This document shows positions 55,494 through 64,000 of a DNA stretch of 64,000 nucleotides, piece by piece. The first letter of the stretch is position 1, and the number at the start of each line of letters is the position of its first letter. The DNA is from JACKHO01 sp041398745 (GTDB taxonomy: Bacteria > Planctomycetota > Planctomycetia > Planctomycetales > Planctomycetaceae): positions 806,001 through 870,000 of the forward strand of contig JAWKUB010000004.1 in the NCBI GenBank assembly GCA_041398745.1, read 5' to 3'. A program made the translations under genes and the position numbers. The notes beneath the pieces were generated by a model. The model worked only from the letters and a program-made list of their open reading frames with translations. It was not told where the DNA came from and did not search any database.

Positions 55494-56456
55494 TCAGGAC
55501 GCCGGTTGCGGCTCGTGCCGATTATGCGTCCAACGAGAATCCCGCAATGCTAACCGGATCGCGTTTTCACATAAATCCGTCAAGGTCCAGCCAATACGCT
55601 CGGCAGACTTGGGGACCAGTGAGTGATGCGTCATGCCGGGGCTGGTATTCACTTCGAGCACGAACGGTCGGCCCATGGCATCGAGACGCAAGTCGACCCG
55701 GGTAACTCCCCTTGTGCCGAGAACGCGACACGCGGCCCGGGCGGTTTCTTCGATTTCGACGAGCACTTCCTGCGAAGAAGTCGCTGCGAACAGATAGCCT
55801 GTTTCTTCGTCGAGGTACTTGGCCTGATAGTCAAAGAACTCCCGCTGGGTGGACACTCGGATGGGCGGCAGCAATGTTTCGCCGACAAATGGCACGGTCC
55901 ATTCCTCGCCGAGGACTGCGACCTCAAGCAGGAGGGTGTCGTCGTACCGCCTCGCAAGTTCAATCGCTGGCGCCAGCTGTTCCTCGGTACGGACAATTGA
56001 AACGCCGAAGCTGGAACCCTGCGAATTTGGTTTCACAACCAGCGGGAAGCCGAGCTGGTTCGCAGTTTCCCGCGCCGTTTCCAAAGTGGCCTCATCTTCC
56101 AGCACGGCGAATGCAGGCGTTGCGATGCCGACAGCCTGAAATTGTTGCTTGGCGGCGGCTTTGTTGAATGCCAGTTGGGAGACAACCGCGTCACTCCCGG
56201 TGTAGGGGATTTGGTGAGCATCCAGCAGGGTTTGAAGTGTTCCATCCTCGCCGAAGGTACCATGCAGGGCATTGAAGACGACGTCGAAAGCGGTCCAGTC
56301 GACTTCATCCAGGCCGGATTGCTGGGGATCGATCAAAGTAACTTCGTGACCGCCAATCCGCAGGGCTTCAGCGACGTTCGATCCGCTTTCCAGGCTGACG
56401 GTCCGTTCGGCCGATGTGCCTCCGTACAGCACGGCAATGCGCAGTATTGCGTTCAT
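55494..56456 (-). CDS. ddl: D-alanine--D-alanine ligase
   Basis: 320 aa from the ATG at 56456, with AAGGAAGGA upstream; the open frame runs 84 bp further but lacks family sequence there. Makes D-Ala-D-Ala for peptidoglycan. Motifs: VLYGGTSAERTVSLESG, NALHGTFGEDG, PYTGSDAVVSQLAFNKAA, PLVVKPNSQGSSFGVSIV (ATP-grasp), RVDLRLDAMGRPFVLEVNTSPGMT (metal and ADP site). Evidence, with dapF, for a peptidoglycan wall in this organism. Confidence 0.97.
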   Translation of the reverse strand: MNAILRIAVLYGGTSAERTVSLESGSNVAEALRIGGHEVTLIDPQQSGLDEVDWTAFDVVFNALHGTFGEDGTLQTLLDAHQIPYTGSDAVVSQLAFNKAAAKQQFQAVGIATPAFAVLEDEATLETARETANQLGFPLVVKPNSQGSSFGVSIVRTEEQLAPAIELARRYDDTLLLEVAVLGEEWTVPFVGETLLPPIRVSTQREFFDYQAKYLDEETGYLFAATSSQEVLVEIEETARAACRVLGTRGVTRVDLRLDAMGRPFVLEVNTSPGMTHHSLVPKSAERIGWTLTDLCENAIRLALRDSRWTHNRHEPQPAS

Positions 56457-56935
56457 CGATTCAGTTCCTTCCTTGAAACAGCACTTCTTCCTTGATTGCC
56501 CGGCTGCTGCGCTCTCCATGAATTTCTGACTATTGAGCAAGCGTAGCGCACATTGTTCCTCATTTTGACTTCGCAGCTCAAGTCGAATTCGGCGTGGAGT
56601 CCTCAGTGTGATGGCGCGTGAACCATTGTCGCGACACTTGGTCGAGTTGTCCGCTTGATGCAGTTTGTTTTGTAACAGGCATTTGTGAAAAGCTTTGCGG
56701 CGAATCGTTGTCGATCGTCATGGTTTGGTACAGGGGGTGCAACTTACTTTTTCAACTCCAGCAGGAAGAAGACATCCGGGGGACAAACCGGAAGACTGGC
56801 TGGAAACGAAACAGAGGCAGGGAATGCCGAAAAATTGGCTGCTGTACGGATTGAGCCTGTGTCCGGCCCGCCACCTGGCCGCCGTGCAGCAGCCTTCAGG
56901 ATTCTCCCCCAAACGCCCTGTACTGAAGTAAAACC
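56457..56935. other. 479-bp intergenic region without a recognised gene
   Basis: Between the divergent ddl and the gene at 56936. Short frames exist in several phases (for example 56618-56854 and 56685 onward), but none shows a family pattern and they overlap each other. No hairpin or repeat stood out. It must hold the two outward promoters. Confidence 0.5.
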
Positions 56936-57667
56936 ATGCCTACCACACTCGCCGCATTCCAGGATCAAATTCTTCGAGTTGTTCGAGCCTTGCGATTTCC
57001 CTCTGAGACGAAAGAAACACGACGCCCTGCCCCTTCCCGTGCCCGCAAACTCACAACGGAAGAAACGCAGGGACGATACGCTCAGCTTAATGAGTCCTGC
57101 GATTGGCTCCTTCCCGGCTTTGATGAACTGGACGCCCTGATGGTTCGTTACATCAGGGAAACGCCCATTTGCAATGAATCATCTTTGAGTGACGCGGAGC
57201 GATTCCTTGAGTGGTTGGCGACGCGTGTTGATTTGACGCAGCAGCAAATGGACACGTTGGTGTGTCAACAATCTCACTACACTGTGGAATTTGTCGCCGT
57301 AAAAAAGAAACTGGCGCACGCTCGATTCCAGGAATTGCTTTCAAATAATCGCCGATTGGCAAAGGAGTTAGGCCGCAATCGCAAGTTGACCATTCACCTG
57401 AATCCCGTCCACGTCTGGGCGACTCTGGAGACCAGAGTGTATCTGGATGAGTATTCCACAATTCCGGCCACGGTTCTCTTCTATCCAGTGAATGAAGGTG
57501 TCGAAGGAGCAGTTGTGGAAGAGGACGTGGTTCCATTGCTGAAACAATTGAGCCGACGTCCCTGCAAATTTGACGACCTTGTCGGCACTATGCCGAATTA
57601 TGACCGGAACGATTTGATTGACATTGTTGGTGAACTGGTGCAGTTGGGCGTTGTTGCTCTGGCGTAA
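56936..57667 (+). CDS. Hypothetical protein
   Basis: 243 aa, soluble, no signal peptide. Basic N-terminal region (about 20-45), then mostly helical segments (DAERFLEWLATRVDLTQQQMDTL, HARFQELLSNNRRLAKELGR) and a C-terminal part with a winged-helix feel (LLKQLSRRPCKFDDLVGTMPN, DIVGELVQLGVVAL). No family recognised. Stop is 174 bp before the next gene's start. Confidence 0.65.
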   Translation: MPTTLAAFQDQILRVVRALRFPSETKETRRPAPSRARKLTTEETQGRYAQLNESCDWLLPGFDELDALMVRYIRETPICNESSLSDAERFLEWLATRVDLTQQQMDTLVCQQSHYTVEFVAVKKKLAHARFQELLSNNRRLAKELGRNRKLTIHLNPVHVWATLETRVYLDEYSTIPATVLFYPVNEGVEGAVVEEDVVPLLKQLSRRPCKFDDLVGTMPNYDRNDLIDIVGELVQLGVVALA

Positions 57668-57841
57668 CCCGCGTTTACAGAGGCACAAGTGTCGACTTCG
57701 TTCCTACCGCCCCCCGCACATCCTGATTCCTTGAATGTATCGGGCCTGGGGAAGAATTGCGGTGCGAATGCTGGTTGTCACTTGTGGAACGCGGTATGAT
57801 TTCCCCGCATGTCTTGCCAAGCAAATTCCTCGGAGCATCCA

Positions 57842-58336
57842 ATGGCGCAAAACGATCGAAACAAAAAGTGGTTGTGGCTGGGAGTGGGTACGGTCTTCGG
57901 CCTGATTCTCTCGTATTACTGTCCGCATGAACCCGCCTATGCCGAATCGGCTTCTTCGAGCGAACGGTTTGCGATGGCCACGGCAAAGTCCGGGATTGGT
58001 CAGAGCGATGCGGTGTTTGTACTCGACATGGTGTCGGGACGTCTTGTTGGGGCTATTTACAGCCCGCAAGGAGGTTTCACGCAGACGTACGGTCGAAACC
58101 TCGCCGCTGACTTCAAGGTGGTTGAGAATGCTCAGTACGTCATGGTGACTGGATTTGCCAACACTGCGGGAGGAGGAACCGGAGGCACGCCAGCAACGGG
58201 CGTCATTTACGTCGGCGAACTCAATTCCGGTCTCGTTGGCTGTTACGGATTCCTGTTTACACCTCAGGCAAATCGTCCCGTGCCCACACGTGAACTGGCG
58301 GTTCTGGGGACATTCCCCTGGCGTGGCGGTCCATAA
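57842..58336 (+). CDS. Hypothetical membrane-anchored or exported protein
   Basis: 164 aa from the ATG at 57842, with GGAG 7 bp upstream; an in-frame ATG at 57809 is less likely. One hydrophobic segment at about 10-26 (WLWLGVGTVFGLILSYY), then a Cys and PAYAE, possibly a signal cleavage. The rest is beta-rich with Gly/Thr stretches (TGFANTAGGGTGGTPATGV). No function recognised. Its terminator lies right before mnmA. Confidence 0.65.
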   Translation: MAQNDRNKKWLWLGVGTVFGLILSYYCPHEPAYAESASSSERFAMATAKSGIGQSDAVFVLDMVSGRLVGAIYSPQGGFTQTYGRNLAADFKVVENAQYVMVTGFANTAGGGTGGTPATGVIYVGELNSGLVGCYGFLFTPQANRPVPTRELAVLGTFPWRGGP

Positions 58337-58382
58337 CTTTGGCAGAACAGTGCGTTCTGCGGTTGGGTACATTTAACTGAGT

Positions 58383-58418
58383 GAGACCGTTGGTAGCGAA
58401 CCCGCGGTCTCTTTTTTT
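58383..58418 (+). terminator. Rho-independent terminator immediately before mnmA
   Basis: GAGACCG (58383-58389) pairs with CGGTCTC (58405-58411), loop 15 nt, followed by seven T (58412-58418). The mnmA ATG is at 58422, only three bases beyond the T-run. It should end the upstream transcript and leaves no room for a Shine-Dalgarno site for mnmA outside the hairpin. Confidence 0.8.
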
Positions 58419-58421
58419 CAC

Positions 58422-59534
58422 ATGGCACGTGTCGTACTGGCGATGAGTGGCGGAGTGGACAGTTCCGCTTCAGCCTTGCTGCTCAAGCAGCAGGGTTTTG
58501 AAGTGGTGGGATTGTTCATGCGGTCGGGTATGTCCGCTGAATCGTCCTGTTCGACGGACCTCCAGCACGTCCTGCCGCTTGCTGAGACCAAGACGCACAA
58601 ACAAGGGTGTTGTAGCGCTTCCGATGCGGCTGACGCGCGTCGCGTATCCGATGCTCTCGACATCCCGTTTCATGCGGTCGATTTCGAGGAAGGCTTTGGC
58701 CGCATTCAGGATTATTTCGCCGACGAATACCTTGCGGGACGCACGCCGAATCCCTGCGTCATGTGCAACATTTGGCTGAAATTTGGCAAGCTGTGGGACT
58801 TCGCCCAGCAAATTGACGCTCAATATATCGCAACGGGGCATTACGCTCAGTTGCTACCTCGTCCCGAGGCAAACGGGAGCATTGGGCTGTATCGCGGACT
58901 GGATGGCACTAAGGATCAGTCCTACGTTTTGTTCGGTATTGAGCCTGAACTCCTGGACAAAATCCTGTTCCCAGTGGGCGGCTATACCAAGCATGACATC
59001 CGGCAATTAGCGGCGGAGGCCGGGCTGCGTACGGCCAATAAGCCCGACAGCCAGGAAATCTGCTTTATACCGGACAATGACTACGCCGCATTTCTGCAGC
59101 GGCACCGGGGGCCACAGGAAACCGCGGGCGAACTCGTGGACACCGCTGGTAATGTGGTGGGGCATCACGACGGAATTCAGAACTTTACCATTGGTCAGCG
59201 TCGTGGATTGGGAGTGACGTTTGGTTCCCCCCGGTTCGTTGTCCGCATTGAACCGGAAACCCGACGCGTGGTCATTGGAACAAAGGATGAGTTGGGCCGG
59301 AGTGCGTTGGAAGCCGATCAAACGAATTGGCTGGTCGAGGACCTGCCGGAAACATTCTCAGCGACGGCTCAAATTCGATATCAGCATACCCCCGCCGCGT
59401 GTCAGGTGCGAAAACTTGAGAGGGGCAGAATGCGGGTTGAATTCAACGAGCCTCAGTACGGTGTCGCTCCAGGGCAGGCCGTGGTCATTTACTCGGACGA
59501 CCTCGTCTTGGGTGGAGGTTGGATTGCGAGTTGA
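58422..59534 (+). CDS. mnmA: tRNA-specific 2-thiouridylase MnmA
   Basis: 370 aa. Thiolates U34 of Lys/Glu/Gln tRNAs. PP-loop MSGGVDSSASA at the N-terminus, then the catalytic cysteines C112 (NPCVMCN) and C214 (SQEICFIPDND), plus DQSYVLFGI and GQRRGLGV. The N-terminal region carries the usual QGCCSASDAADARRV. The ATG is where the family starts, yet no ribosome site precedes it, only the T-run of the terminator, so initiation may be leaderless or SD-independent. Confidence 0.96.
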   Translation: MARVVLAMSGGVDSSASALLLKQQGFEVVGLFMRSGMSAESSCSTDLQHVLPLAETKTHKQGCCSASDAADARRVSDALDIPFHAVDFEEGFGRIQDYFADEYLAGRTPNPCVMCNIWLKFGKLWDFAQQIDAQYIATGHYAQLLPRPEANGSIGLYRGLDGTKDQSYVLFGIEPELLDKILFPVGGYTKHDIRQLAAEAGLRTANKPDSQEICFIPDNDYAAFLQRHRGPQETAGELVDTAGNVVGHHDGIQNFTIGQRRGLGVTFGSPRFVVRIEPETRRVVIGTKDELGRSALEADQTNWLVEDLPETFSATAQIRYQHTPAACQVRKLERGRMRVEFNEPQYGVAPGQAVVIYSDDLVLGGGWIAS

Positions 59535-59557
59535 CGAGGATGCTCGTAGTTTCTCAA

Positions 59558-59584
59558 ATCCAGTTTGAAAACAGGATGTTTTTT
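59558..59584 (+). terminator. Probable terminator of mnmA
   Basis: ATCCAGTTT / AAACAGGAT (59558-59577) pair with one central A-A mismatch around a 2-nt loop, followed by GTTTTTT (T at 59579-59584). Located 24 bp past the mnmA stop. Confidence 0.5.
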
Positions 59585-59691
59585 AGTCCGACAAGTTTGG
59601 CCTGGCGTTGTTATCAATTGAAGCAAGGTAGCCACGAATTCGGAAGCCTGAAGGGCCGCGGGGCAGTTCATTGAATTGAGGATGTTCAGGT

Positions 59692-60915
59692 ATGGGGACA
59701 AGGAAGACAGACGATTCTTCGGAGAATCTCACGAAAGGCGACTCAACTTCGCCGGACAGTCGAACGCATTTCCCGGAAGAAAAACGCAGCAATTCCCCCG
59801 ACGTCACGCGGGAATACGATTTCGCTCAAGCCGGGATTTGTCCGGAGGACCGAAAAGCAATTACTGAACTGAATGAGTTCTATGAAGACATTATTCAGCG
59901 CGACAGTATTTCGGTTCAGCTGACATACCAGTTTGTTCGTCGGTTGGGGGCTGGTGGACAGGGAGTCGTTTATCTTACAGACCGGGCCGGTGCGTTCGGT
60001 GTGAATTTCCCGCTGGCACTGAAGTTTCACCGCGTTGAGGGTTATCAGACAGTTGCCATGTACCGGAAAGAAATGGCGCGTCTGGCACGCGTCAGCATGG
60101 AAATCTCCCGCATTCAGCAGGATCACTTGCTCGACATTTACAACGTCGTGGAGGTCAACGGCATTCTGGTACTGGTGTCGGAATGGGTTGACGGCCTGGA
60201 TATTCGCCAACTCATGAGTCCGCGGACACTCGCTTACCTGAAGAAGAACGTACACCCCGAACGCTATCAGGAAATCAATGACGTGGTGCTGACCGGCGCG
60301 GGCATGCAGTCGCGATTCAAAGTCGGTGTAGCGATGTCGATTTTGCGTGAGTGCCTCGCGGGACTGTCGGCGCTGCATCGAGACGGTATTGTTCACGCGG
60401 ACGTGAAGCCCTCGAACATCATGGTAAAACGCTCGGGGAACTGCAAAATCATCGACCCGGGCTCAGCCTATAAAACGGCCGAACCGCCTTCACGGCCATT
60501 GTGGACACCGCGCTACGCTGCCGTTGAAGTGTTGGAAGGCCACCCGCATACGCCCCTTTCCGATTTGGCGAGCCTCGGATACGTGCTCTTCGAAATGTTG
60601 ACGGGAACGTATCCGTTTGCGGGCACCGCCGATGGTGAGGAACTGGTGGGAGTGAAAATCGCGTTGTGGGAGAATATCGAGGAGCGGCTGCCGGAAGATC
60701 TATTGCGTAATGAGACTCTGGTAAGCCTCATCAAACGCATGATCGCTCCAAATCCGGAAGATCGATTCAGCTCTTTGGACGAAGCCGACCATTCCGAAGG
60801 GGGCGCTTCCGACATCCAGAGACAACTCGTAATGACACAACTTGCCAGCGAATACCACAACGACTTGCGCGTGCTCATGGAAGAAATTGGAAGCGCTTTC
60901 GCCTACGACAACTAA
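59692..60915 (+). CDS. Ser/Thr protein kinase with altered catalytic motifs
   Basis: 407 aa, no membrane segment. Polar N-terminal 75 residues, then the kinase fold: glycine loop GAGGQG (86-91), ALKF with Lys111, Asp237 in HADVKPSN (Ala replaces the usual Arg of HRD), Asp255 in DPG (Pro replaces Phe of DFG), and a full C-lobe (DLASLGYVLFEMLTGTYPF, NPEDRF). The metal- and phosphate-handling Asp residues remain, so activity is still likely, but the missing HRD Arg means it is not controlled by activation-loop phosphorylation in the usual way. A Gln/His-rich C-terminal stretch follows. Monocistronic. Confidence 0.9.
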   Translation: MGTRKTDDSSENLTKGDSTSPDSRTHFPEEKRSNSPDVTREYDFAQAGICPEDRKAITELNEFYEDIIQRDSISVQLTYQFVRRLGAGGQGVVYLTDRAGAFGVNFPLALKFHRVEGYQTVAMYRKEMARLARVSMEISRIQQDHLLDIYNVVEVNGILVLVSEWVDGLDIRQLMSPRTLAYLKKNVHPERYQEINDVVLTGAGMQSRFKVGVAMSILRECLAGLSALHRDGIVHADVKPSNIMVKRSGNCKIIDPGSAYKTAEPPSRPLWTPRYAAVEVLEGHPHTPLSDLASLGYVLFEMLTGTYPFAGTADGEELVGVKIALWENIEERLPEDLLRNETLVSLIKRMIAPNPEDRFSSLDEADHSEGGASDIQRQLVMTQLASEYHNDLRVLMEEIGSAFAYDN

Positions 60916-61025
60916 GGGGTGAGATCCCGGCGGCTCGTCGCATTAAACTGCTGGTGCTTCGGTGACAGTGAGGCGGTACACTAGCTCAATTGACCTCGTG
61001 CACCGTCCTGAACAGGGAATTCTGA

Positions 61026-62273
61026 ATGATTGTTCACACATTGCGGCTGACCGGAACTCTTTTATTCCTCGGCTTGGCTTGCGGTTTGGCGACCGCCGAT
61101 GACTGGCCACAATTTCTCGGTCCGCGGCGGAATGGCATTTCCAGTGAGACGGGCCTCATTGACTCGTTTCCCAGTTCGGGGCCGAAGGAACTTTGGCGTG
61201 TCGCAGGCGGTGTTGGAATGTCTGGTATCGCGGTGGTGGGGGACACCGTGGTCACACTCGCTCAGGACGATAATGAGCAGTTTGTCCTCGCGGTCAATGC
61301 AGCCACCGGCGACACAATTTGGAAGTCCCCCATTGCCGCTGCCTACCGAAATCCAATGGGAGATGGTCCCCGGGCCGCGCCGAGTATTAGTGGTGGCAAA
61401 GTCTTCGTTTACTCCGGAGAGGGCATCTTGGCGGCACTCAGCCTCAAAGATGGTCGACTGCTCTGGAAGCGGCATCCGGTTGTCGAATTCGGCGGTAAGC
61501 CCGCGGAGTACGGTATGGCCTGTTCGCCACTCATGCTTGATGAGGGACTTGTCGCCGTCACTATTGGCGCTCCGGAAGCGACAGTGGCGGGGTTCAATGC
61601 GGAAACTGGCGAGACGGTGTGGAAATTGAGTCAGCCAGGTGATACGGCAGGCTACTCCTCCCCAGCACTGGTCCAAGTGAATAAGGGCGAGCAACTTGTC
61701 GTTTACGGTGGCAAGGCAGCACTGGGAATCCAACCTGGCACCGGAAAACTCCTTTGGCGGTATCCGTACGAAACGGACTATGACTGCAATATTGCAACTC
61801 CGTTGGGCGATGGGAAACACGTCTTCTTGTCATCTGGCGAGAGCCATGGCAGCGTGATGCTGAAGTTTTCTGGAACGGGCGACCCTGCTGTGGCGTGGGA
61901 ATCACATGGTGTAGGAAGTGTTATGCGGAACGAATGGCAAACGTCCATTCTGCATGACGGCTATCTGTATGGATTCGACAATGTTGGTAGTGCTGGACCT
62001 GTGACGAACTTTGCCTGCGTGAAAGCGCTGACGGGAGAACAGGTTTGGCTGGAGCGTCGATTCGGCAAAGGAAACCTCATCGCGGCCGATGGCAAGCTGT
62101 GGATGACCACCATGGCCGGTGAACTAGTGCTCGTGAAGATTTCCCCAGAGGGCTTTCAGGAACTCAGCCGCGCTGAAGTCATGCAGACAACGCGTCAGGC
62201 TCCCGCACTCTCCGGAAAGCGTCTGTTTGTCCGCGACAATGCAGAAATCATTTGCTTTGATGTGGCGAAGTAG
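61026..62273 (+). CDS. Exported PQQ-repeat beta-propeller protein
   Basis: 415 aa. Signal peptide (LRLTGTLLFLGLACGLATA), then DDWPQFLGPRRNGISSETGL, the start typical of planctomycete quinoprotein-like secreted proteins. Repeats: AVNAATGDTIWKSP, ALSLKDGRLLWKRH, GFNAETGETVWKLS, GIQPGTGKLLWRYP, ALTGEQVWLER. No Cys-Cys or other PQQ-dehydrogenase active site seen, so it may be structural or bind a ligand rather than oxidise alcohols. Its 3' end overlaps the next, convergent gene by 26 bp. Confidence 0.9.
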   Translation: MIVHTLRLTGTLLFLGLACGLATADDWPQFLGPRRNGISSETGLIDSFPSSGPKELWRVAGGVGMSGIAVVGDTVVTLAQDDNEQFVLAVNAATGDTIWKSPIAAAYRNPMGDGPRAAPSISGGKVFVYSGEGILAALSLKDGRLLWKRHPVVEFGGKPAEYGMACSPLMLDEGLVAVTIGAPEATVAGFNAETGETVWKLSQPGDTAGYSSPALVQVNKGEQLVVYGGKAALGIQPGTGKLLWRYPYETDYDCNIATPLGDGKHVFLSSGESHGSVMLKFSGTGDPAVAWESHGVGSVMRNEWQTSILHDGYLYGFDNVGSAGPVTNFACVKALTGEQVWLERRFGKGNLIAADGKLWMTTMAGELVLVKISPEGFQELSRAEVMQTTRQAPALSGKRLFVRDNAEIICFDVAK

Positions 62274-62808
62274 TTGGGGCTACTTGCGTAGTATTCTCTC
62301 GGTGCTCCCTTTTGCGGTCGCGTAACACGACGACCATGAGAACAATGCCACCAACAAAGCCGCTCAGGTAACTCGCATTGTGAATCCACAAGTCCACTAA
62401 GAACGGAATGTGCTTCTCCTTTGGCACTTCGTACGCAAGTGTTCCCATCAGGAACACCCAACCCTGCGACGCAGCAATCCAGCCGACAACGCCAGCGATT
62501 GCGGCTACGACGAACGAAATTGACATGACTCGCACCAGCGGCCACACGAGCCAGCTTGGCTCACGTTTAGGCCACGAGCCCATTCGACAGGCGAGCGCCA
62601 ATGGAACGCCCAGTAAGCAGCCAACCCACCATGTCGCAGTGAATCCCCATCCAAAGGCCAGAAGCGTCGGGTCTGAAGTAGGGAATATCCGCGGATGCCC
62701 AATGGTGAAGTATTCAAGGCAAATGCGTGCGGTAATCTGGTCGTGCAGAATTCCGTAAAGGACTGCCGCACCGACACACATTACCACGATTTCAAAGCCT
62801 TTTTTCAC
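62248..62808 (-). CDS. Small four-helix membrane protein
   Basis: 186 aa with hydrophobic segments at about 5-22, 50-75, 88-115 and 140-162. Short charged C-terminal tail. No family recognised. Tail-to-tail with the PQQ-repeat gene, overlapping its last 26 bp. The 194 bp before the STAS gene contain nothing clear. Confidence 0.65.
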   Translation of the reverse strand: MKKGFEIVVMCVGAAVLYGILHDQITARICLEYFTIGHPRIFPTSDPTLLAFGWGFTATWWVGCLLGVPLALACRMGSWPKREPSWLVWPLVRVMSISFVVAAIAGVVGWIAASQGWVFLMGTLAYEVPKEKHIPFLVDLWIHNASYLSGFVGGIVLMVVVLRDRKREHRENTTQVAPTTSPHQSK

Positions 62809-63002
62809 TGTTGAATTAGCCTTGCGTGTGCTTCGGGCTTTGTGTTCGCTCCACGCGATCGTAACGATTTCAACAGGTGTTTTACCTTCGTGGCGTCAGG
62901 GTAGAAAGCAAAGGCCGAGTCGAAAGAACCTAATTCTTCGAACGATCAAGCGTATTCGTATCGCCGGTGGCGGTGTGCTGATCCACGTCGAGTCAATCTG
63001 AT

Positions 63003-63425
63003 TCAGCCGACCATCGAGCCGAGCAGTGGGCGTTCGTCGACTTCGGCAGGCCAGAGATCTTCGGCTGTTTCTTCGCAAATGCCATTTCCCTCTTGCAGGC
63101 GGTAGGCACCAGAGTCGACGAGTTGGAAGAATTTGCGGAACCACAGCATATTGCGTACGCGTTCGCGTGGCCGGAACAGTCTGATTTCTATGCCTGCATC
63201 GTGCCAGTCGAACAGCATGCCGAAGAAGCCGCTCGGCACAAACTGAACGTGCTGCATGTTGATGCCAATACATTGCTTGGACTGCTGGCGGATGAGTTGT
63301 GCCAGGGTGTCGCGAACAAGTGACAAGTCGGCGCCGTCCCAAATCTCCATGTCCCCAATGTCAATAACGAGGGCTCCCTGTTCCCTTGTGAGAGTAAGGC
63401 CGTGCGTGTACTTGCGTTCTGCCAT
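63003..63425 (-). CDS. STAS-domain protein (anti-sigma factor antagonist-like)
   Basis: 140 aa, soluble. Residues about 15-105 follow the STAS pattern: GALVIDIGDMEIWDGADLSL, QCIGINMQHVQFVPSGFFGML with Ser in PSG at the usual phospho-site, then EIRLFRPRERV. Such proteins bind RsbW-like kinases in partner-switching. A candidate partner is the ATPase at 14364-15290, though distant. The C-terminal 30 residues are acidic. Confidence 0.72.
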   Translation of the reverse strand: MAERKYTHGLTLTREQGALVIDIGDMEIWDGADLSLVRDTLAQLIRQQSKQCIGINMQHVQFVPSGFFGMLFDWHDAGIEIRLFRPRERVRNMLWFRKFFQLVDSGAYRLQEGNGICEETAEDLWPAEVDERPLLGSMVG

Positions 63426-63875
63426 GGGTTTCCTCGGTCTGCTTCAGTGACGGTACCAATGTCAATCGCAATACCCGGGCCATTGTAAAAAAACCTGAAC
63501 GCCAGTCGGTGGCCAGGGGTTTTAAGTAGTGTGTTTGCAGTGTCTTACGGAATTTCTGTTGCGGCTTTGGCGAATCGGGTGTGTCAAACCGTGTGTTGAG
63601 AAATGACAACATTTCCATTCGTGTGTTGATGCACTAGTGCAACGCTCGCAGCGGCTGCGCTTTGAAATCCGCTCAGGAAAACTTTTCCGTCAAGATGCGT
63701 TTCGCCCAATAAATCGAATGCCCACGACGGAAAGAAAACCGTGACAAAAACCGGCCGGAACAGCCGATGAGGATTAGCGACGCGCCCTGTCTTCTCCAAT
63801 TCTCCTGCTTCATTGCATCCGGTCCCTTGCAATGAGCTGCCCAACTGAGCTGCCCAGCGGCAAAGGAAGTTCTGC
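63426..63875. other. 450-bp intergenic region between divergent genes
   Basis: No gene supported; short frames on the minus strand are without family pattern. Contains a 10-bp palindrome GCACTAGTGC (63631-63640) and a 13-bp-spaced direct repeat TGAGCTGCCCA (63833-63843 and 63846-63856). Must carry promoters for both neighbours. Confidence 0.5.
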
Positions 63876-64000
63876 ATGAGCCGTTCTCGACTCCTCACCA
63901 CAGGTGGTCCAAACATTCTCGCCCTGCTTGTTGCCTGCTCCACCATTACCATCGTGGTCGCCAACTCAGATCCGGTGAACACGGGTGGGAGTCCGGGAGC
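63876..64000 (+). CDS. Start of an exported or membrane protein (cut by the window)
   Basis: ATG at 63876 with AGGAAG upstream. Reads MSRSRLLTTGGPNILALLVA, then CSTITIVVANSD: a basic start and hydrophobic core with Ala-Cys, possibly a lipoprotein signal or a single anchor. Open to the right edge. Function unreadable. Confidence 0.6.
   Translation, partial: MSRSRLLTTGGPNILALLVACSTITIVVANSDPVNTGGSPG

Noticed and set aside
1..64000. Prophage, insertion sequence, CRISPR array, tRNA or rRNA
   Set aside because: Looked for integrase or transposase motifs, regular spaced repeats and RNA-gene landmarks; none was found by eye. Divergent tRNA-like elements could be missed without a covariance search.

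Overview
The window looks like a chromosomal segment from a planctomycete, probably order Planctomycetales. The case rests on gene content: a DUF1559 prepilin-like protein with its H-X9-DG type end, a PqqD/M50 metalloprotease/HlyD fusion, an HTTM-domain protein, two cytosolic Ser/Thr kinases (one with a typical planctomycete N-terminal helical region), a formylglycine-generating enzyme, a PQQ-repeat secreted protein, an ExbB/ExbD operon joined to large TPR proteins, and Ddl next to an FtsQ-like protein with no ftsA or ftsZ following. Genes are on both strands and densely packed. I saw no rRNA, tRNA, CRISPR array, transposase or prophage.

Layout. 1-5.4 kb: end of a sigma-54 activator, then truB, FGE and mobA on the minus strand, and a divergent Ser/Thr kinase. 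5.5-11.8 kb: an intergenic inverted repeat, a radical SAM protein, a glycan-initiation cluster (GT4, phosphoglycosyl transferase, aldo/keto reductase) and a secretin-core-like membrane protein. 12-19 kb: PqqD-M50-HlyD protein, pseudo-receiver/RsbW-like ATPase, dapF, an unknown protein and a CPA-type antiporter. 19-23.3 kb: a five-gene minus-strand operon (exported methyltransferase-rhodanese, hydratase, two membrane proteins, cupredoxin-like protein). 24-30 kb: a DAB-type inorganic-carbon uptake operon, dabA plus two antiporter-like subunits, all coupled by TAATG overlaps. 30-41.5 kb: DUF1559, ybaB-recR, rpoN, metH, fused cobA-hemD, amidohydrolase. 41.5-46 kb: ABC exporter and gnd. 46.3-53.2 kb: TPR/ExbB/ExbD/ExbD energy-transducing operon. 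53.4-56.5 kb: MBOAT, FtsQ-like, ddl. 57-64 kb: two unknown proteins, mnmA, an atypical Ser/Thr kinase, a PQQ-repeat protein, a small membrane protein, a STAS protein and the start of a further gene.

Connections. RpoN is encoded here together with part of a sigma-54 activator. The pseudo-receiver/RsbW-like ATPase and the STAS protein suggest partner-switching control. MetH and CobA-HemD sit convergently, and both belong to tetrapyrrole/B12-dependent metabolism. DapF, Ddl and the FtsQ-like protein indicate a peptidoglycan-making envelope, which the ExbB/ExbD-TPR operon may span and energise.

Most notable: a Fur-like winged-helix domain inserted in the reactivation region of methionine synthase; a DAB operon whose second antiporter subunit has lost its usual charged proton-path residues; an ExbB/D operon whose apparent partner is a TPR protein with a C-terminal membrane anchor and a Pro/Arg-rich tail; and a dispersed palindromic repeat with a compensatory base-pair change. 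All calls come from reading the sequence; no database search was run.
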